A stretch of 64,000 nt of DNA from Oxytricha trifallax (Eukaryota > Ciliophora > Spirotrichea > Sporadotrichida > Oxytrichidae), in the NCBI GenBank assembly GCA_000711775.1, contig ARYC01001848.1, positions 1-64,000 of the forward strand. Direction: 5' to 3'. Numbering within the stretch: position 1 is the stretch's first letter; each line of letters opens with the position of its first letter. Positions 34,500 to 45,889 of the stretch are shown here, piece after piece. Below the pieces are notes generated by a model that saw only the letters and a list, made by a program, of their open reading frames with translations, did not search any database and was not told where the DNA came from. The position numbers were made by a program, and so were the translations under genes.

Positions 34500-36350
34500 C
34501 TTGAAATTTTTCATATTCATTCAGTTGCTAAAATGCTCTTCAATTTCTCCAAGCGGCAAGGAAAGTAATATCAGTAATATTGACCTAACTAGTGAGAGCA
34601 AGAGTACCCTCTTCGACATAGACAAGTTAGAATTTAGAAGGCCAACAAATATTGGAAGTTAATATGTACACAATAATGCCAATTAAAAATGGTTTTCAAA
34701 GTTAATGAGTTTATATGCTCTTTTAAGATTAATAACAATTACCTTTCAATTGGGAGGTATTTAATATTGAGTTAATTTTTGAATTATTTTTCATTTTTTA
34801 CTATAATAGGCTTTAATATGATATTTTTTAAAGTTAATTAATATAATATATTTAGTTTGAGAGAAAATAAATTTATTTTTTTTAAAAAAAAAGTAAGTCT
34901 AAAGCGCATTTCCTAAAAGATAACTTGACCTGTTTATCCTGCATAAAACAAAAGTAATAAAAGAGTGACTTTAATATTCCAATTTTAATCTAAATAAGAT
35001 AAAGATTTATGAAATGAATTTCACTATCAAGAAGCAAAGTAGGTTCTTGCAATGTAGTTTGAAAATCATAAATCTAATTGATATCAATAAAAAGCCTATA
35101 AAAATTTTTCTTTTAATCTAAAGTTAGGCTAGCAGGTAGAACACACCCCCCCCCTAATGTACTATTTTCTTTTTGTAGTCTTGTAGAGTTTTTGACGCTG
35201 AGCAAGATTGTCACAAGCACCTTTTGCTTGCGAGCAATAGCTTTCGAGCTACGACCAAAATTAAGTTCATTTTTATACATAAAAACATAATAAAAATAGT
35301 CAAAAATATAAAATATTTTTTGTTTTTATATTTTATTAAAAATCAATATTTGGGTCTTTTTGTCATATTCTGAGCAAAAATCTAATTATTGAAGTAATAT
35401 TTTGGAAAGTTACCATTTTTGTCAAAAATGCATTATTAATGCTAAAATTATCAAATATGACAAAAATGGTAACTTTCCAAAATATTCCTTCAATAGTTAA
35501 TTTTTGCTCAGAATATGACAAAAAGACCCAAATATTGATTTTTAATAAAATTTAAAAACAAAAAATATTTTAAATTTTTGACAATTTTTATTATGTTTTT
35601 ATGTATAAAAATGAACTTAATTTTGGTCGTAGCTCGAAAACTATTGCTTGCAAGCAAAAGGTGCTTCTGACAATCTTGCTCAGCGTCAAAAACTCTACAA
35701 GACTACAAAAAGAAAATAGTACATTAGGGGGGGGGTGTGTTCTACCTGCTAGCCTAAAGTTAATATATTAAATAGTTCTAATGAGATGATTTAGAAATAT
35801 AACCATAAAAATAAATTTGCAGATTTAATTATTAAAATATAATCCTGCAATAATGAATAATGAAATTGAATATAATTTAGAGCAAAGATGAAAAATCAAT
35901 AGACAGATTTAATAATAATACGATAGACTTCATACATGCTGACTTGAGTGAAATGCAAAACTCTGACTATAAATCCAGATAGGTAAAAGAAGAGACACAG
36001 ATAAAAAAATAAAATCAAAGTAGTGAAATAAATGAATAATAAAATGGAGACCTTAAAAGTCAAATTATGCAAAAATTATTACCTAACAACTGGGAATAAA
36101 TCCAAGAGTAAAGGAAAAGATTCGAAGAAATCTTGACATAGAATTTAAATATCACAAGAAGTTAAATGCATAAAATCAATCTTATAAGCAAAATCAGAAA
36201 GTTGCGAAGAATATCACAAATTAATGCAAAAGCAGCATAAGGCTCCAACCAATGAGTCAAAGAAATACAATAAGAAAAATTACTCAAACCATGCTCGCCC
36301 TCATACATCCATATCAAAAGGTTAGACTCTAACTATAAGAAATATATCAA
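34500..36350 (+). CDS. Candidate macronuclear-destined gene in several segments
   Basis: Segment a (to 34702) reads CSSISPSGKESNISNIDLTS and STLFDIDKLEFRRPTNIGSQ. After a 196-bp AT-rich insert between AAGT repeats the frame goes on SKAHFLKDNLTCLSCIKQKQ. After a 14-base insert between TTTAAT repeats it goes on LNKIKIYEMNFTIKKQSRFL. A 628-bp foldback element then interrupts, and on its far side come EMIQKYNHKNKFADLIIKIQ, DEKSIDRFNNNTIDFIHADL, NNWEQIQEQRKRFEEILTQN, and after a one-base shift ESCEEYHKLMQKQHKAPTNE and NKKNYSNHARPHTSISKG. Charged, helical, no family recognised. Joins are inferred from frame and repeats only. Confidence 0.48.
34703..34898 (+). other. Candidate IES with AAGT pointer
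   Basis: AAGT at 34699-34702 and 34895-34898; the insert is strongly AT-rich. Excision joins ...NQKWFSK to SKAHFLKDN in frame. Confidence 0.45.
34976..34989 (+). other. Candidate 14-bp IES with TTTAAT pointer
   Basis: TTTAAT at 34970-34975 and 34984-34989. Removing 14 bases joins ...KSDFN to LNKIKIYEMN. Could also be a small duplication. Confidence 0.35.
35127..35754. mobile_element. 628-bp foldback MITE with 8-bp target duplication
   Basis: Near-perfect palindrome: arms of about 300 bp beginning GGCTAGCAGGTAGAACACAC followed by nine C, mirrored at the right end, with a short central loop near 35430-35450. It is flanked by the direct repeat TAAAGTTA (35119-35126 and 35755-35762). There is no coding capacity. 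An 8-bp duplication is typical of hAT-type transposition; a partner transposase is not in the window. The close match of the arms suggests recent insertion or maintenance. Confidence 0.85.
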
Positions 36351-36359
36351 AATTTGTAA

Positions 36360-39300
36360 TATAATATAAATAATTATTCTAGTAATCTGAATGTATTAAT
36401 TTGAGCGGAATGAAAGAGGTAGGATTATATTTTTGAGATAAACTATATTAAACTTTAATGAGATTTTTTTAATACTACAAAAAGTATAAGAATAGTAGGG
36501 GAGGATTCAATAAAAATTTTCTGCTGTTTTTTTGAAAAATAATCTTTGTCTTTAAAATTTTTAATTATTATTTCAGCTTCAATTTATCTTTCTAACAGAA
36601 TAATATCATAGATAATTCTTGTATAATTTCTCTTACTAGCCCCTTTATCTTAAAAATTCAAAAATGTGATAATTCATATAATTTTATAAACTCTCTAGTA
36701 GCAATGGTGTGAAGTATACTCCATAAATGCATAACAATTTAATGATTGAATTTTCTTCAATTAAATTTAAGCAAAAAAATTGGTTCTTAAAATGAAAAGA
36801 ATCGAATAACTTTTTTTAATTATAAATTTATAGGTATATAACAAAATTTTGAGAATTAATGATCAATAGTTATATTTTAAAAAAGTACATATCTTGAAAT
36901 TTTATTCAATTATAATTAATACTGAAACATTTTCATGCTTGTTTGGAGGCAGTAAATCTTCTTTTGGGGAGGGCATCCAAAATATTCATAGAAATTTAAA
37001 ATATATAATAAAAAACGAAAAAGAAATTAGATCGCACAGATCAACAATAAAATCAAGGTTCCTTGAAATATATTTTTATTTTTTGCATATATGTAAACAT
37101 ATATTCAATTTAATAAGTGTGAGGCTACTGTTAACCTGCACTAAAATTTCTTTGGGTTTTAAGCTTTTAAACTTGAATTACCCAATTAATTTAATCATTT
37201 TTAAGAATGTATGAAAATTAATTGATTAATTTCATCGAAAAAAGCTTTTTAATAACAAAAGTATCTTGATCATGGCAACTTAGAGTAAAAAGATAATGGG
37301 TTTAAAAGACTAACAATAACACCTATTGATTTAAGTTGTAGTTTTCTGAATGCATGACTTTAAATGAGAAATTGTTCACTCGCATTTAATTTTAAAACAA
37401 ATAATTATATTTAATTATATTAATGGGAGAATTCATAGAGGTTCTCTGCATTAAAAATGTCATGCCCCCTTGAAATTTAGTAAAACTATTTTTTAAATTA
37501 TGCTAACAATTTCAGAATGATATCAAATATGAAATTAATTTTAAGCATGTACTATTTGAAAATTTCCCCCTTAATTTTAATACTAATAAGTGTTAGTTTC
37601 AATAAACTTGAATAAACAACTGACGAAAAGTATCTAAATATCAATTCTGAAAAATATTTCATTTAAGATAGTTTGAATTCAAAATTTTTCTAATTAATTT
37701 AACCTTTACTGAATCAAAAAACAATTAAGTTATAATTCAAATATTATTTAAGCTCTCTTCTTATTTTAGATTTAAATTAAAAATCTGCCACAAATAAATA
37801 GATTAGCTATATTTTATTTATCTTTTTTTTTTATTTCATTTAGATTTAGAACAGTGAATTTGGCATTAGTTTTGGAAATTCATAACAATTTATGATTGTT
37901 TTAAATTTACTGGCTTCCGATGGTGGATTTACCTTTTCGAGTTTTCATATTCCCTTGATGATGTTCTTTATTTTAAATTATTTTTGTTAATGCCAGAATT
38001 CTCTTTATATGGTTCAATATAACTTTCTCTTTAATATCTTTTAAATATATAAATATAGACTTAATCACAATTAATTGGATAATGATAAAAGGAGATGTGC
38101 TATTGCCAAGATAGTTACAATCTAAAAAACTCTATCTTCATCAAGACTTGTTTATAAGAAAACAAGGGAAATGTTTTTGAATGTATCTAACACTTTAGAA
38201 TATAAATTTGTGAAAAGACTATTTTATATTGAAGGATTTAAAATCATTAAGAGAGCAGCTTATCATTTAAATTTACATCCGTTTAGACAATTATTAAAAT
38301 TTAATGTGAGGCTTTGGAATTAATATAATTAATGAGAATTTCTTAGGATTCATTGAGGATAGAAATGGAAGCTAACTTTTTTCTAGTCAACAATAGACTT
38401 GCTTTGTCTTTTAAAGGATGTTCTAAATATGCATTGATCATATCTCTAAATTAGAAATTATTTGAACTGTGATGAATCAATTTTATAAAAATGTTTAAGC
38501 ATTCTTAATTTTGAGAATCTCGTTAGACAATAAATATTCTTAAGAAAAGATATTAAACAAATCAAATTGTCCTTTTTCAAGCAATAATTAATTTAATCTG
38601 AAATAACTAAAACAATATTTGGTAAGTGAAATTGGCAAATAGAAAGATAAAGATGATTATACTATTGTAGAGGAGTACTAAATACCTGCTGAGGAAACTT
38701 ATAAAATACAATTTAAATATTCCCTTGCAAATAATGAAAATAAACATCTCTGAGAGAATTAGATCAATAGAAGTGAGTTTTAGTAATCGATTTTATCAAC
38801 TTGTCTAAATTATATGAATTATCATGTGTAAAAATGAGCAGAAAAAATATATCATGAATGCTAGCAGTTATCCAATTAAATTAATAAATTAAGTGCAGAT
38901 GACTTAGAGTTAATCAATATACCAACGATATACAGGCGATAGCAAACAGTCACCAAAATAGAGATATTTCTTTTAAGTAAATGAAATCATACAAATCTTT
39001 TTTCATAGGGATAATCACTCTAGTAATAATAAAAAGTATTAGAAAACATGTTAAATAATCTAATTAATTGTATTAAGCAATCGACTGGGATGGCTAGTAT
39101 AATTTGCGTGCTTATATTTAGCTTGCACTCTTTCTCAAATAATAAATCTAGATACAGGAGCAGTTAGAGCAAAATAGCACAGGGACTAACATGAACATAA
39201 CGGTAAAGATTGGTAAAACTAGCTTAACTTAAAAAATTGGAATGAGAACATTAGTAAAACTGATAAAAAATTGATAGTGATTAAGAGAGAATTAAAGTTA

Positions 39301-39520
39301 ATCTTTCAATGAATTAGGAATTTGATTGAATTTAAAATAGTTTAATTAATGCTCTAACTATATTTAAAGTATTAATAAATTATTTAATTGCTACGAAAAA
39401 TTAATGAAAATATTACATGTAAATAAAAGTTATTCATCAAATATTGCTAATAAGACCTTATATGATTAAAAAGGTTTTATAAAAATAATATTGTAATAAT
39501 AAATTAAAGGTTATAGAATA
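36360..39520. other. AT-rich stretch, one weak frame
   Basis: A 106-codon + frame (36894-37214) free of all three stops is the only candidate; it has no recognisable motif. Otherwise nothing is supported. Confidence 0.4.
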
Positions 39521-39529
39521 GGAATACAA

Positions 39530-40087
39530 GCTAATGGAGATTGAGAAATAGCAGCTAGTGTGATGTGGGAAAATAGTCGCCAGTGTGCGCCTGTTTAAGC
39601 ATTTTTCAGTGTGATACTCGCAAGTAGATTTACTATTTTAGAAGCCCTAGAGAGGGAAAGTTTCCACTGTTTATGTTTCATAAGAGGAATGTCGGCAGAT
39701 TTTAACTTTGAGCAAGCTGACACCAATGGATTTCTAGTAGTATTATATGGAGGTATCTAGGTGCCATAAGGGAGTTTCTTTGCAAATTATTTTTTTGGTT
39801 GTACACGAATAAAGAGGTAACCCTAAACAAAATTCTTATATAGTAAGCTTGTAATTTAATCTTTCACATCAAGAGGGTAGCTGCGACAAATGACATGGAT
39901 TACTTTTACGACAACAGCAAGTCTTTGAAAAATAATTTAATCTGGAATCATATTGCGCTTGTTGAGGCACCAGTTCTGTAACATCCGAAGAACTGGCTCT
40001 GCTAGATCTGATGTTTGATAAAGCCTCTTCTTTATGTAAAATATATTCTAGGAGTTTTGAGTATTGATATCTAGACAGCCATGTCAT
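39530..40087 (-). CDS. Hypothetical coding island with one internal TGA
   Basis: ATG 40087 begins MTWLSRYQYSKLLEYILHKE and runs 72 codons without any stop-type codon (HKEEALSNIRSSRASSSDVT, KTCCCRKSNPCHLSQLPS) to TGA at 39871-39869. In the same frame about 100 further codons remain open and protein-like (LLKVKICRHSSYETQTVETF, STCEYHTEKCLNRRTLATIF). The region is GC-rich compared with its flanks. Cys/His content is notable but forms no standard finger. The first TGA may be the true stop. Confidence 0.45.
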
Positions 40088-40089
40088 TT

Positions 40090-41713
40090 CACTTTATTAC
40101 ATAACGACTTTTATTGCTAGTTTGGTTTAGTATTAAATAGTAATTTTAGGCTTACTAAATGACTATAAATTCTCAAAATCAGCTAACCTATTTCTCTTTA
40201 AACTGCTTTATTTAGAAATCAACTAAAACAATTTAACAAAACTTTTAATTGATTTTTAGAGTATCTTAATTCCTTTCTTTTTTAGATAAGTGCCATTTGT
40301 TGTAATAGCTGCTCTAGATTATCATATAAATGTCTTCATAGTGTCTTTAATAATAACTAGAGGAGGATATTAAAATAATGATTTGATTGTTGTCATGCTA
40401 CTAAAGAACTTTTATTGAAAAGTAAATTCACTAGACAATTATAAATCAGTTTATCAAGCTTATTTTTTTGTTTATGGTACTATTATATCAGTTTGACTAC
40501 ATAAAATTGATATCGCGCTTATTATATTCACTTTAACTAACCAAAGTTTCAGATATTTAAATGAATAAGTGCATGTCATAATATTATATTGGAATTTAAA
40601 TAAATTTATCATATTAATCATCTGTGAAGTATTTATTATTATTTATTTAGTTTTTTTTGATAAGAAGTTTATATTCTCTTTAATTTACCCAAATTATTTC
40701 TATTTAATAATTCGTTAAGACCTAGGGACTTTAACTTTAAATTTGCAATTAATTGGAGATTATTTAGAGCTGCTGTGTAAATTGTCTACCTTATGAGTTT
40801 AATCATTCTATTCAGGTGAATATTTTATTGAATTTTGGAATTAAGCTTTGAAAGCTTCGTTTTAAAAATATCATCTTAAATCTATATGTAATTTCTTTTA
40901 TGTGTATAATATAAAAAAGTAATTAATTTTATTGATAATGATTAGAGTAGATAGGTTCAATAATAATCATGCTCTTTAGATAGAGATCTAAATTAGAATG
41001 ACCAAGCACAAGATGTTAGGATTTTAACTATACCAAACACTAATTCTCAATCACTATATAATTTGAAATAAAAAACTCATTAGACCTCAATTTATTAAAT
41101 AAATGGCATTAAATGCTGAAGTCATCTTATAATAATAAAGTCTAGTTAATGTGGGGTCTCTGAATTACTTAAATTTCTAGTTAAATAATAAGGGCGAGTA
41201 ATAATATAGAGCAATATTTTAATTTGAGTTTTGACGTTCTAAAACCTACTCATAAAAATTGCTTTATCCAAAAACTATAATAGAATATAAATGCAAAATT
41301 TTAATAATAATTCCAAATTAAAATATCAATAAAGAGATCGTCTAGTCACTCTTTTCACTAAAAATAAGGAAATTTAGATTAATAAATGTACTATAGGTTA
41401 ATTAAAGCGAGAATACGAGAAACAATATGAATATAGATAGCCTTATTAAGCTATTTAAGACAATTTAAAATCATTATATATAAGGAATTGATCTAAAGTA
41501 TAAAATATATCCAGCAAATTAAAAAAGTAAAGAGTAGAATTTACTAAACAAGGATCACTTATGAATGGTATCTAGAAGGTCCAGATGTTGAATTTAATGG
41601 GATAACTTTTATTTTTAATAATATAAAATTAGTAATCTTGTGTGTAGGAATCTGAAAAGAAAGTAAAAAATATACTGTGAAAGCAATATTTATTATCTAC
41701 CCTTAATTTGAGT
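40090..41713. other. AT-rich stretch, nothing recognised
   Basis: No supported gene or repeat. Confidence 0.45.
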
Positions 41714-41951
41714 AGCTTTTAATTCTAATTTGATTTTAAATTCAGAATTTTTATCTGTAGGTATATTAGTCTAATTGACTATTATAATAATTATTTTAAA
41801 TATTATAATTTAATATTTTAAATTAAACATTAGACCTTGGGTATGTAATTTATGATAAAAAGTCTGATATAATCATGAAAAATTGTTGAAAAAATAAATT
41901 TAATGAAAAAGAAATATACACAGGCTAAGATTTATTTAAATATATATACTC

Positions 41952-42942
41952 TCACTACTCTGTTTATCTAAGTTGGTTACCAAAGGAACTCCACCCTGGT
42001 CTGACATTGTGGTCTTTTGCAAAGATCTCTAAGTTTAGCTTGTCAGGGCACATCTTCTGCACAAAACCGTAAATTTCAACAGGCTTTCTGGAGTGTTCTC
42101 TTACTGGAGCAATTATGACATTCTCTGCTCTATGGTAGTCTACTATATCTTTCACATTTCCTTTCTTGGCGATGATAAATTTTTCGAAACAGTGAGAAGT
42201 ATAGAAACCCCAGCCGCAGTGAATTTTGCCTGTCTTTGTTAGTTTCATCCACATCCCCTCGTCTAGTTCCTCGTACCCATGCTTCTTAATAAATTATTGG
42301 GCAAGCTCTCTCTTTTAATTGACCACCCAGATTATCAAAATACCTCTCTCTTGTACAAGGTGTATTGGCATGTTTAGAAAGTCTTTGTCTGACACAGTAT
42401 CATAGGGCAGGTCCTGCTTCAACCTCCAAGCTGGGTCCATTGTCACCACTTCATAGAGTCTTCCATATCTGCGCATGCAATCTTTAGCAATATCCTCCCA
42501 CATTTTGATGTCATTAATGTCTCCGCTGAATACCACAGGTTGCGTTAGAATTCTTTGAGTGAGGCTTTTCACCTTTTTTTTTAATTGCAATTAGCTAGTA
42601 ATCCTTGTAAATTCTAATCTTCACAATTGCTTCTCCCTGATAAATACCAGTTCTTCTCTGCTTTTTTAATGAATCTTTGATTTCAACAGCTTCAAATGGC
42701 TTAAGTTTGCATTTTTCAAGGTGCCTCTCACAATTATAGACTCTTTCGAATTTCTTGTGGCAATAAACGCATTTCTGTCTCATTTCTTTTTCCCATGCCT
42801 TGGTTTGCTTATTTTCCTCTTTGTGCTTGTCATAAATATGGGTGCTAAGAGAATTTGGGTTTTCATAAGTGCGATTGCAGTATCTGCATTCATCCCTCTA
42901 TGTATCGTCAAGTACTTGAAGTTTATTTCTCTTCCCTAACAT
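41952..42942 (-). CDS. Zinc-finger / MT-A70-family adenine methyltransferase-like protein
   Basis: MT-A70 enzymes transfer a methyl group from SAM to N6 of adenine in RNA or DNA. From ATG 42942 the N-terminus has a C2H2 finger (CRYC, residues 19-22; His 35 and 40) and a C2HC finger (CVYC, 58-61; His 74, Cys 78). The catalytic domain follows: EVVTMDPAWRLKQDLPYDT carries the DPPW motif as DPAW (42438-42427), then a GILIIWVVN strand, FIIAKKGN, and the family's C-terminal signature LEIFAKDHNVRPGWSSFGNQ. TAA/TAG occur in frame as Gln; TGA ends it at 41952. A run of nine A (42574-42582 as T) puts the two halves one base out of frame; eight A would join them. Divergent from the 22-kDa gene, in the slot that holds a zinc-finger/kinase in element C. 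Confidence 0.8.
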
Positions 42943-43861
42943 TTTTTGTTTGAAGCAAAAGATATATTTGAATATGCTTTCATTAGTAAGCATGAGTTTT
43001 ATTAGGAAGTGAGTTACCATCGTTCTCAATATTTGAATTGAGTAAAATCTCACTTTCCTGAGAAATTATGAGTAAAATCTCACTTTTTATAAATCTGGGG
43101 TTTTTATTTTAATTTTAATCGTCAAGACCATTGTCTGGTTAAGTTCATTTTTTCTTTTACTTTCTAATATATAATAATAGCTTTAAATTTACTAATAATT
43201 TGAGATTAAGTTTTATAGTCAACACTAATTATATTTTTTTAATTATTTATTAGTTATTAATTCAATCATGGAACAAGGATGATGGACAGGTTTAAATTAC
43301 AGTAAATATCAATTATTTCCAATAATTTATTTTTTAGATATAAAAGTGATCCCTCCTCGCTAAATAATTGTAAATGATATAGATTTATAATTTAATAGGT
43401 AAAGATGGACATGCTATAAGAAGAGTGGTTGGACATGTGATTAGAAGATCCTATCAAAGCTTATATAAGACTCGAATTAAACAAAGTAAAAAAATGTAAG
43501 TAAAATATCCTTAAAATTTAAACAAAAAGATTCATCTTATACTCAACCCAATGGGTAAGCTGAAAGAAAAATCTAATAGAAATAATTGTAAAACCTTAAA
43601 TATAATGACAAAACTACTGAGTATTTTTTATTAGCGAAGTTCCAAATTATTAATTTATTTCTAATTAATACTAGCTAACCTTAATTATACATTTAGTGAA
43701 CAAGGAGATATGGGTTATGCAAGCATAGCTAAGTAATAGGAAATTCTTATAAAAAGTAAATATTCAATAGAAAGCATAAAAACAAATAATTATTCATAAA
43801 ATTGTAATTAAGTATTTCTTTTTTAGTTTTCACTTTTTGCTTAATATTTCTGGTCAGTAGG
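42943..43861. promoter_or_regulatory. Divergent intergenic region of element D with repeated dyad
   Basis: TGAGTAAAATCTCACTTT occurs at 43039-43056 and 43069-43086, a 30-bp period. Each copy contains the dyad TGAG-N6-CTCA. They lie about 100 bp before the methyltransferase start and could be binding sites (inference). TGGGGTTTTTATTT follows at about 43097. Confidence 0.4.
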
Positions 43862-44745
43862 ATGGGGTGCCAAGATGGGACAAATTTCAATATAAGGTTC
43901 ACGAATCTACTCATGATTCAAAAATTAATATCAGAAATAATCTTAAAATTGTAAGTTTTATCTTAATTTTTTGAAATAATATTAGGATGGAGGGAGCTAG
44001 AGTTATAGGACATGACCATAGAGAACTATCATAAAAGTTCTAGTCCAAAAAAGATTGGATTTAATTCCTAAGATTTAATAGTAAGATTTACTATAATTTA
44101 TCAGTATAGAGGGTTACTTTCTCCCACCAGATCAGCAAGTCACTATGAGATTTTTAAAAGATTTCTTGGCAGGGAACAAGGAGCTCCTCAAAAGTGCTGA
44201 CGTATAGAACTTCAACGTCCCATATTACGATGAGCTCTCAGTGAAGAAGATTTTTGAGGAGATTAAGGATGACCAAAATATAATAAAGTTCATGAATTAC
44301 TATGATGACTACAGAGTGATGCCTGACCGCAAGTACATGTATGGGGTGCTTGGAACCCTTTGGCCAAACTATCTTAGCGAACTCATAAAGCATTCCAACC
44401 GAGTGAGGAACCTGTCTGATGCTGAGGAGGATAAGCAAAACAAGATCTTTATTAGGGATGACATATTTAAGAAGCTTCAAAGTGAGCCCTTCTTTTCTAG
44501 TAAGAATATAGTGCCGCTTATTAATTTAATTAGAAACTAAAGGGAAAGCACTCTCAATGCTGAAGTTCAAAAGTAAACCAGGTAATATCAAGAAGAAAAG
44601 AAACTACCATGAGATCTCTCAATCTTTCTCAAAGTTTAAACAGGAGTCAGAAGGCCATGGCCCTAAAAATATAATGCAAGAGGACGCATCATTCTTGATG
44701 AATAATTAAAGAAAGTTGAGACCCGGAGATGAAGAAATGGAATGA
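43862..44745 (+). CDS. 22-kDa-type transposon protein, element D
   Basis: ATG 43862 begins MGCQDGTNFNIRFTNLLMIQ. A 35-base intron (43951-43985; GTAAGT ... ATTAG) joins to MEGARVIGHDHRELSQKFQS and KKDWIQFLRFN. After a frame change the core reads FLPPDQQVTMRFLKDFLAGN, YYDDYRVMPDRKYMYGVLGT and SSKNIVPLINLIRN, matching element C throughout. The C-terminus changes frame at about 44600 into YHEISQSFSKFKQESEGHGP, ending at 44745. Whether the frame changes are decay, further introns or a frameshift site is open. Converges on the transposase. Confidence 0.62.
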
Positions 44746-44773
44746 TTTGTTCAAGCAAAAATTAATAATATAC

Positions 44774-45780
44774 TCATTATATAATTAAGTAATTACTTAA
44801 GTAGTCATTCATTAAACCTATATACCTCTCCACTATTCTCGCTATTATCTCACAATTGACTCTCTCAATTGAAGTTGTTATTAGGTTCATGTGCTACCTT
44901 GCTGTAAACTTGAAATCTTTGTTAATTAAAGTCTTTTTGTAAATTTGCTTGACTTTAGAAAAAACCTCTTCAATGCAATGGTATTCAGAGGAGTATGGTG
45001 CATTAAAGACGCAAACACACCCATAGCTTCTAATAAGATTCTAAACGATTCGATTATGGTGAAGACGTAGGTTGTCCCAGAATATTACAACTTGTGAGGA
45101 AGGATTCCTGACTCTAATGTACTCAAGCAAGTCCAAGCAGTCGGTAGTATTTATTGAAAAAGGCTTCATTATATAGCCTTCCAATCCTACTTCCTAACTC
45201 ACACCAACGATTGCAGCTTGTGTCTTAAAAATAATGCCATGTTTTTTGTTGGTACAATTTTAGTATAAAGGAGCCCATGTTGACAATGTAGCTTAAAAGG
45301 GTTTAAAAATAATCTCATCAATATATATTACTTTCTTTCCTAGCGAGAGTTATTATTGTAGACTTGTAAAACTTTATATTCTCTGGTTAATTAATCTATT
45401 CTCTTAATTGCCTGTCATTTTGTGTCTTACTTTCATAACTTTGATTTTATTTTTCCTATATATAATTCTAAGCTTAGAGGCTGTAAGAGTATAACCAAGG
45501 TTTTAGTTGTTGAGTTATATCACTCACGATTAAAGAGACAGTCCTTTTTATTACTCCAGCACCTAAGAAGAAATGACATGTTCAATGAAAGCCTCCGGGA
45601 CCTTTTGCCTTTTATTGTAAGAAGTCACTTAGTTATGGGCTTCTAGTTTTTGTTGTTTTACGAAGAACGTTTTTACCTAAGACAGCGGGACGCCCAGAAT
45701 ATTGGAAATTTACTTAAAGCTTGCTATCCGCTTGGTTTTAGACAAAGGTTGTTAAGACCCATACCTAAGAATGAATCCAT
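44774..45780 (-). CDS. D34E transposase of element D
   Basis: The N-terminal region has an HTH-like stretch FKQISNILGVPLSQVKTFFV. The catalytic core reads VIYIDEIIFKPF, then QVVIFWDNLRLHHNRI, then FNAPYSSEYHCIEEVFSKVK, with 34 residues between the second Asp and the Glu, as in element C. TAA/TAG are in frame as Gln. Two in-frame TGAs lie between HTH and core (one at a position that is Arg in C) and a one-base shift precedes the first Asp block, so this copy may be inactive. The + frame at 45422-45646 is its shadow. Confidence 0.72.
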
Positions 45781-45889
45781 AACTTACTAGCCTATTTTAC
45801 CGCTCCTATCTCCTTTTTTTCCATTATATTTTAGTTGCTACTTTCTATATTACTAATTAATACATTACGCTTTATAAAGAATATTTCAT

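Noticed and set aside
36894-37214. A 106-codon gene
   Set aside because: Open in all codes but no recognisable motif or compositional contrast; kept only as a remark.
42721-42939. A hydrophobic + strand protein
   Set aside because: Shadow of the zinc-finger part of the methyltransferase gene.
44238-44480. A - strand ORF over the element D 22-kDa gene
   Set aside because: Antisense shadow of a frame conserved in four elements.
45422-45646. A + strand ORF
   Set aside because: Shadow of the element D transposase N-terminal region.
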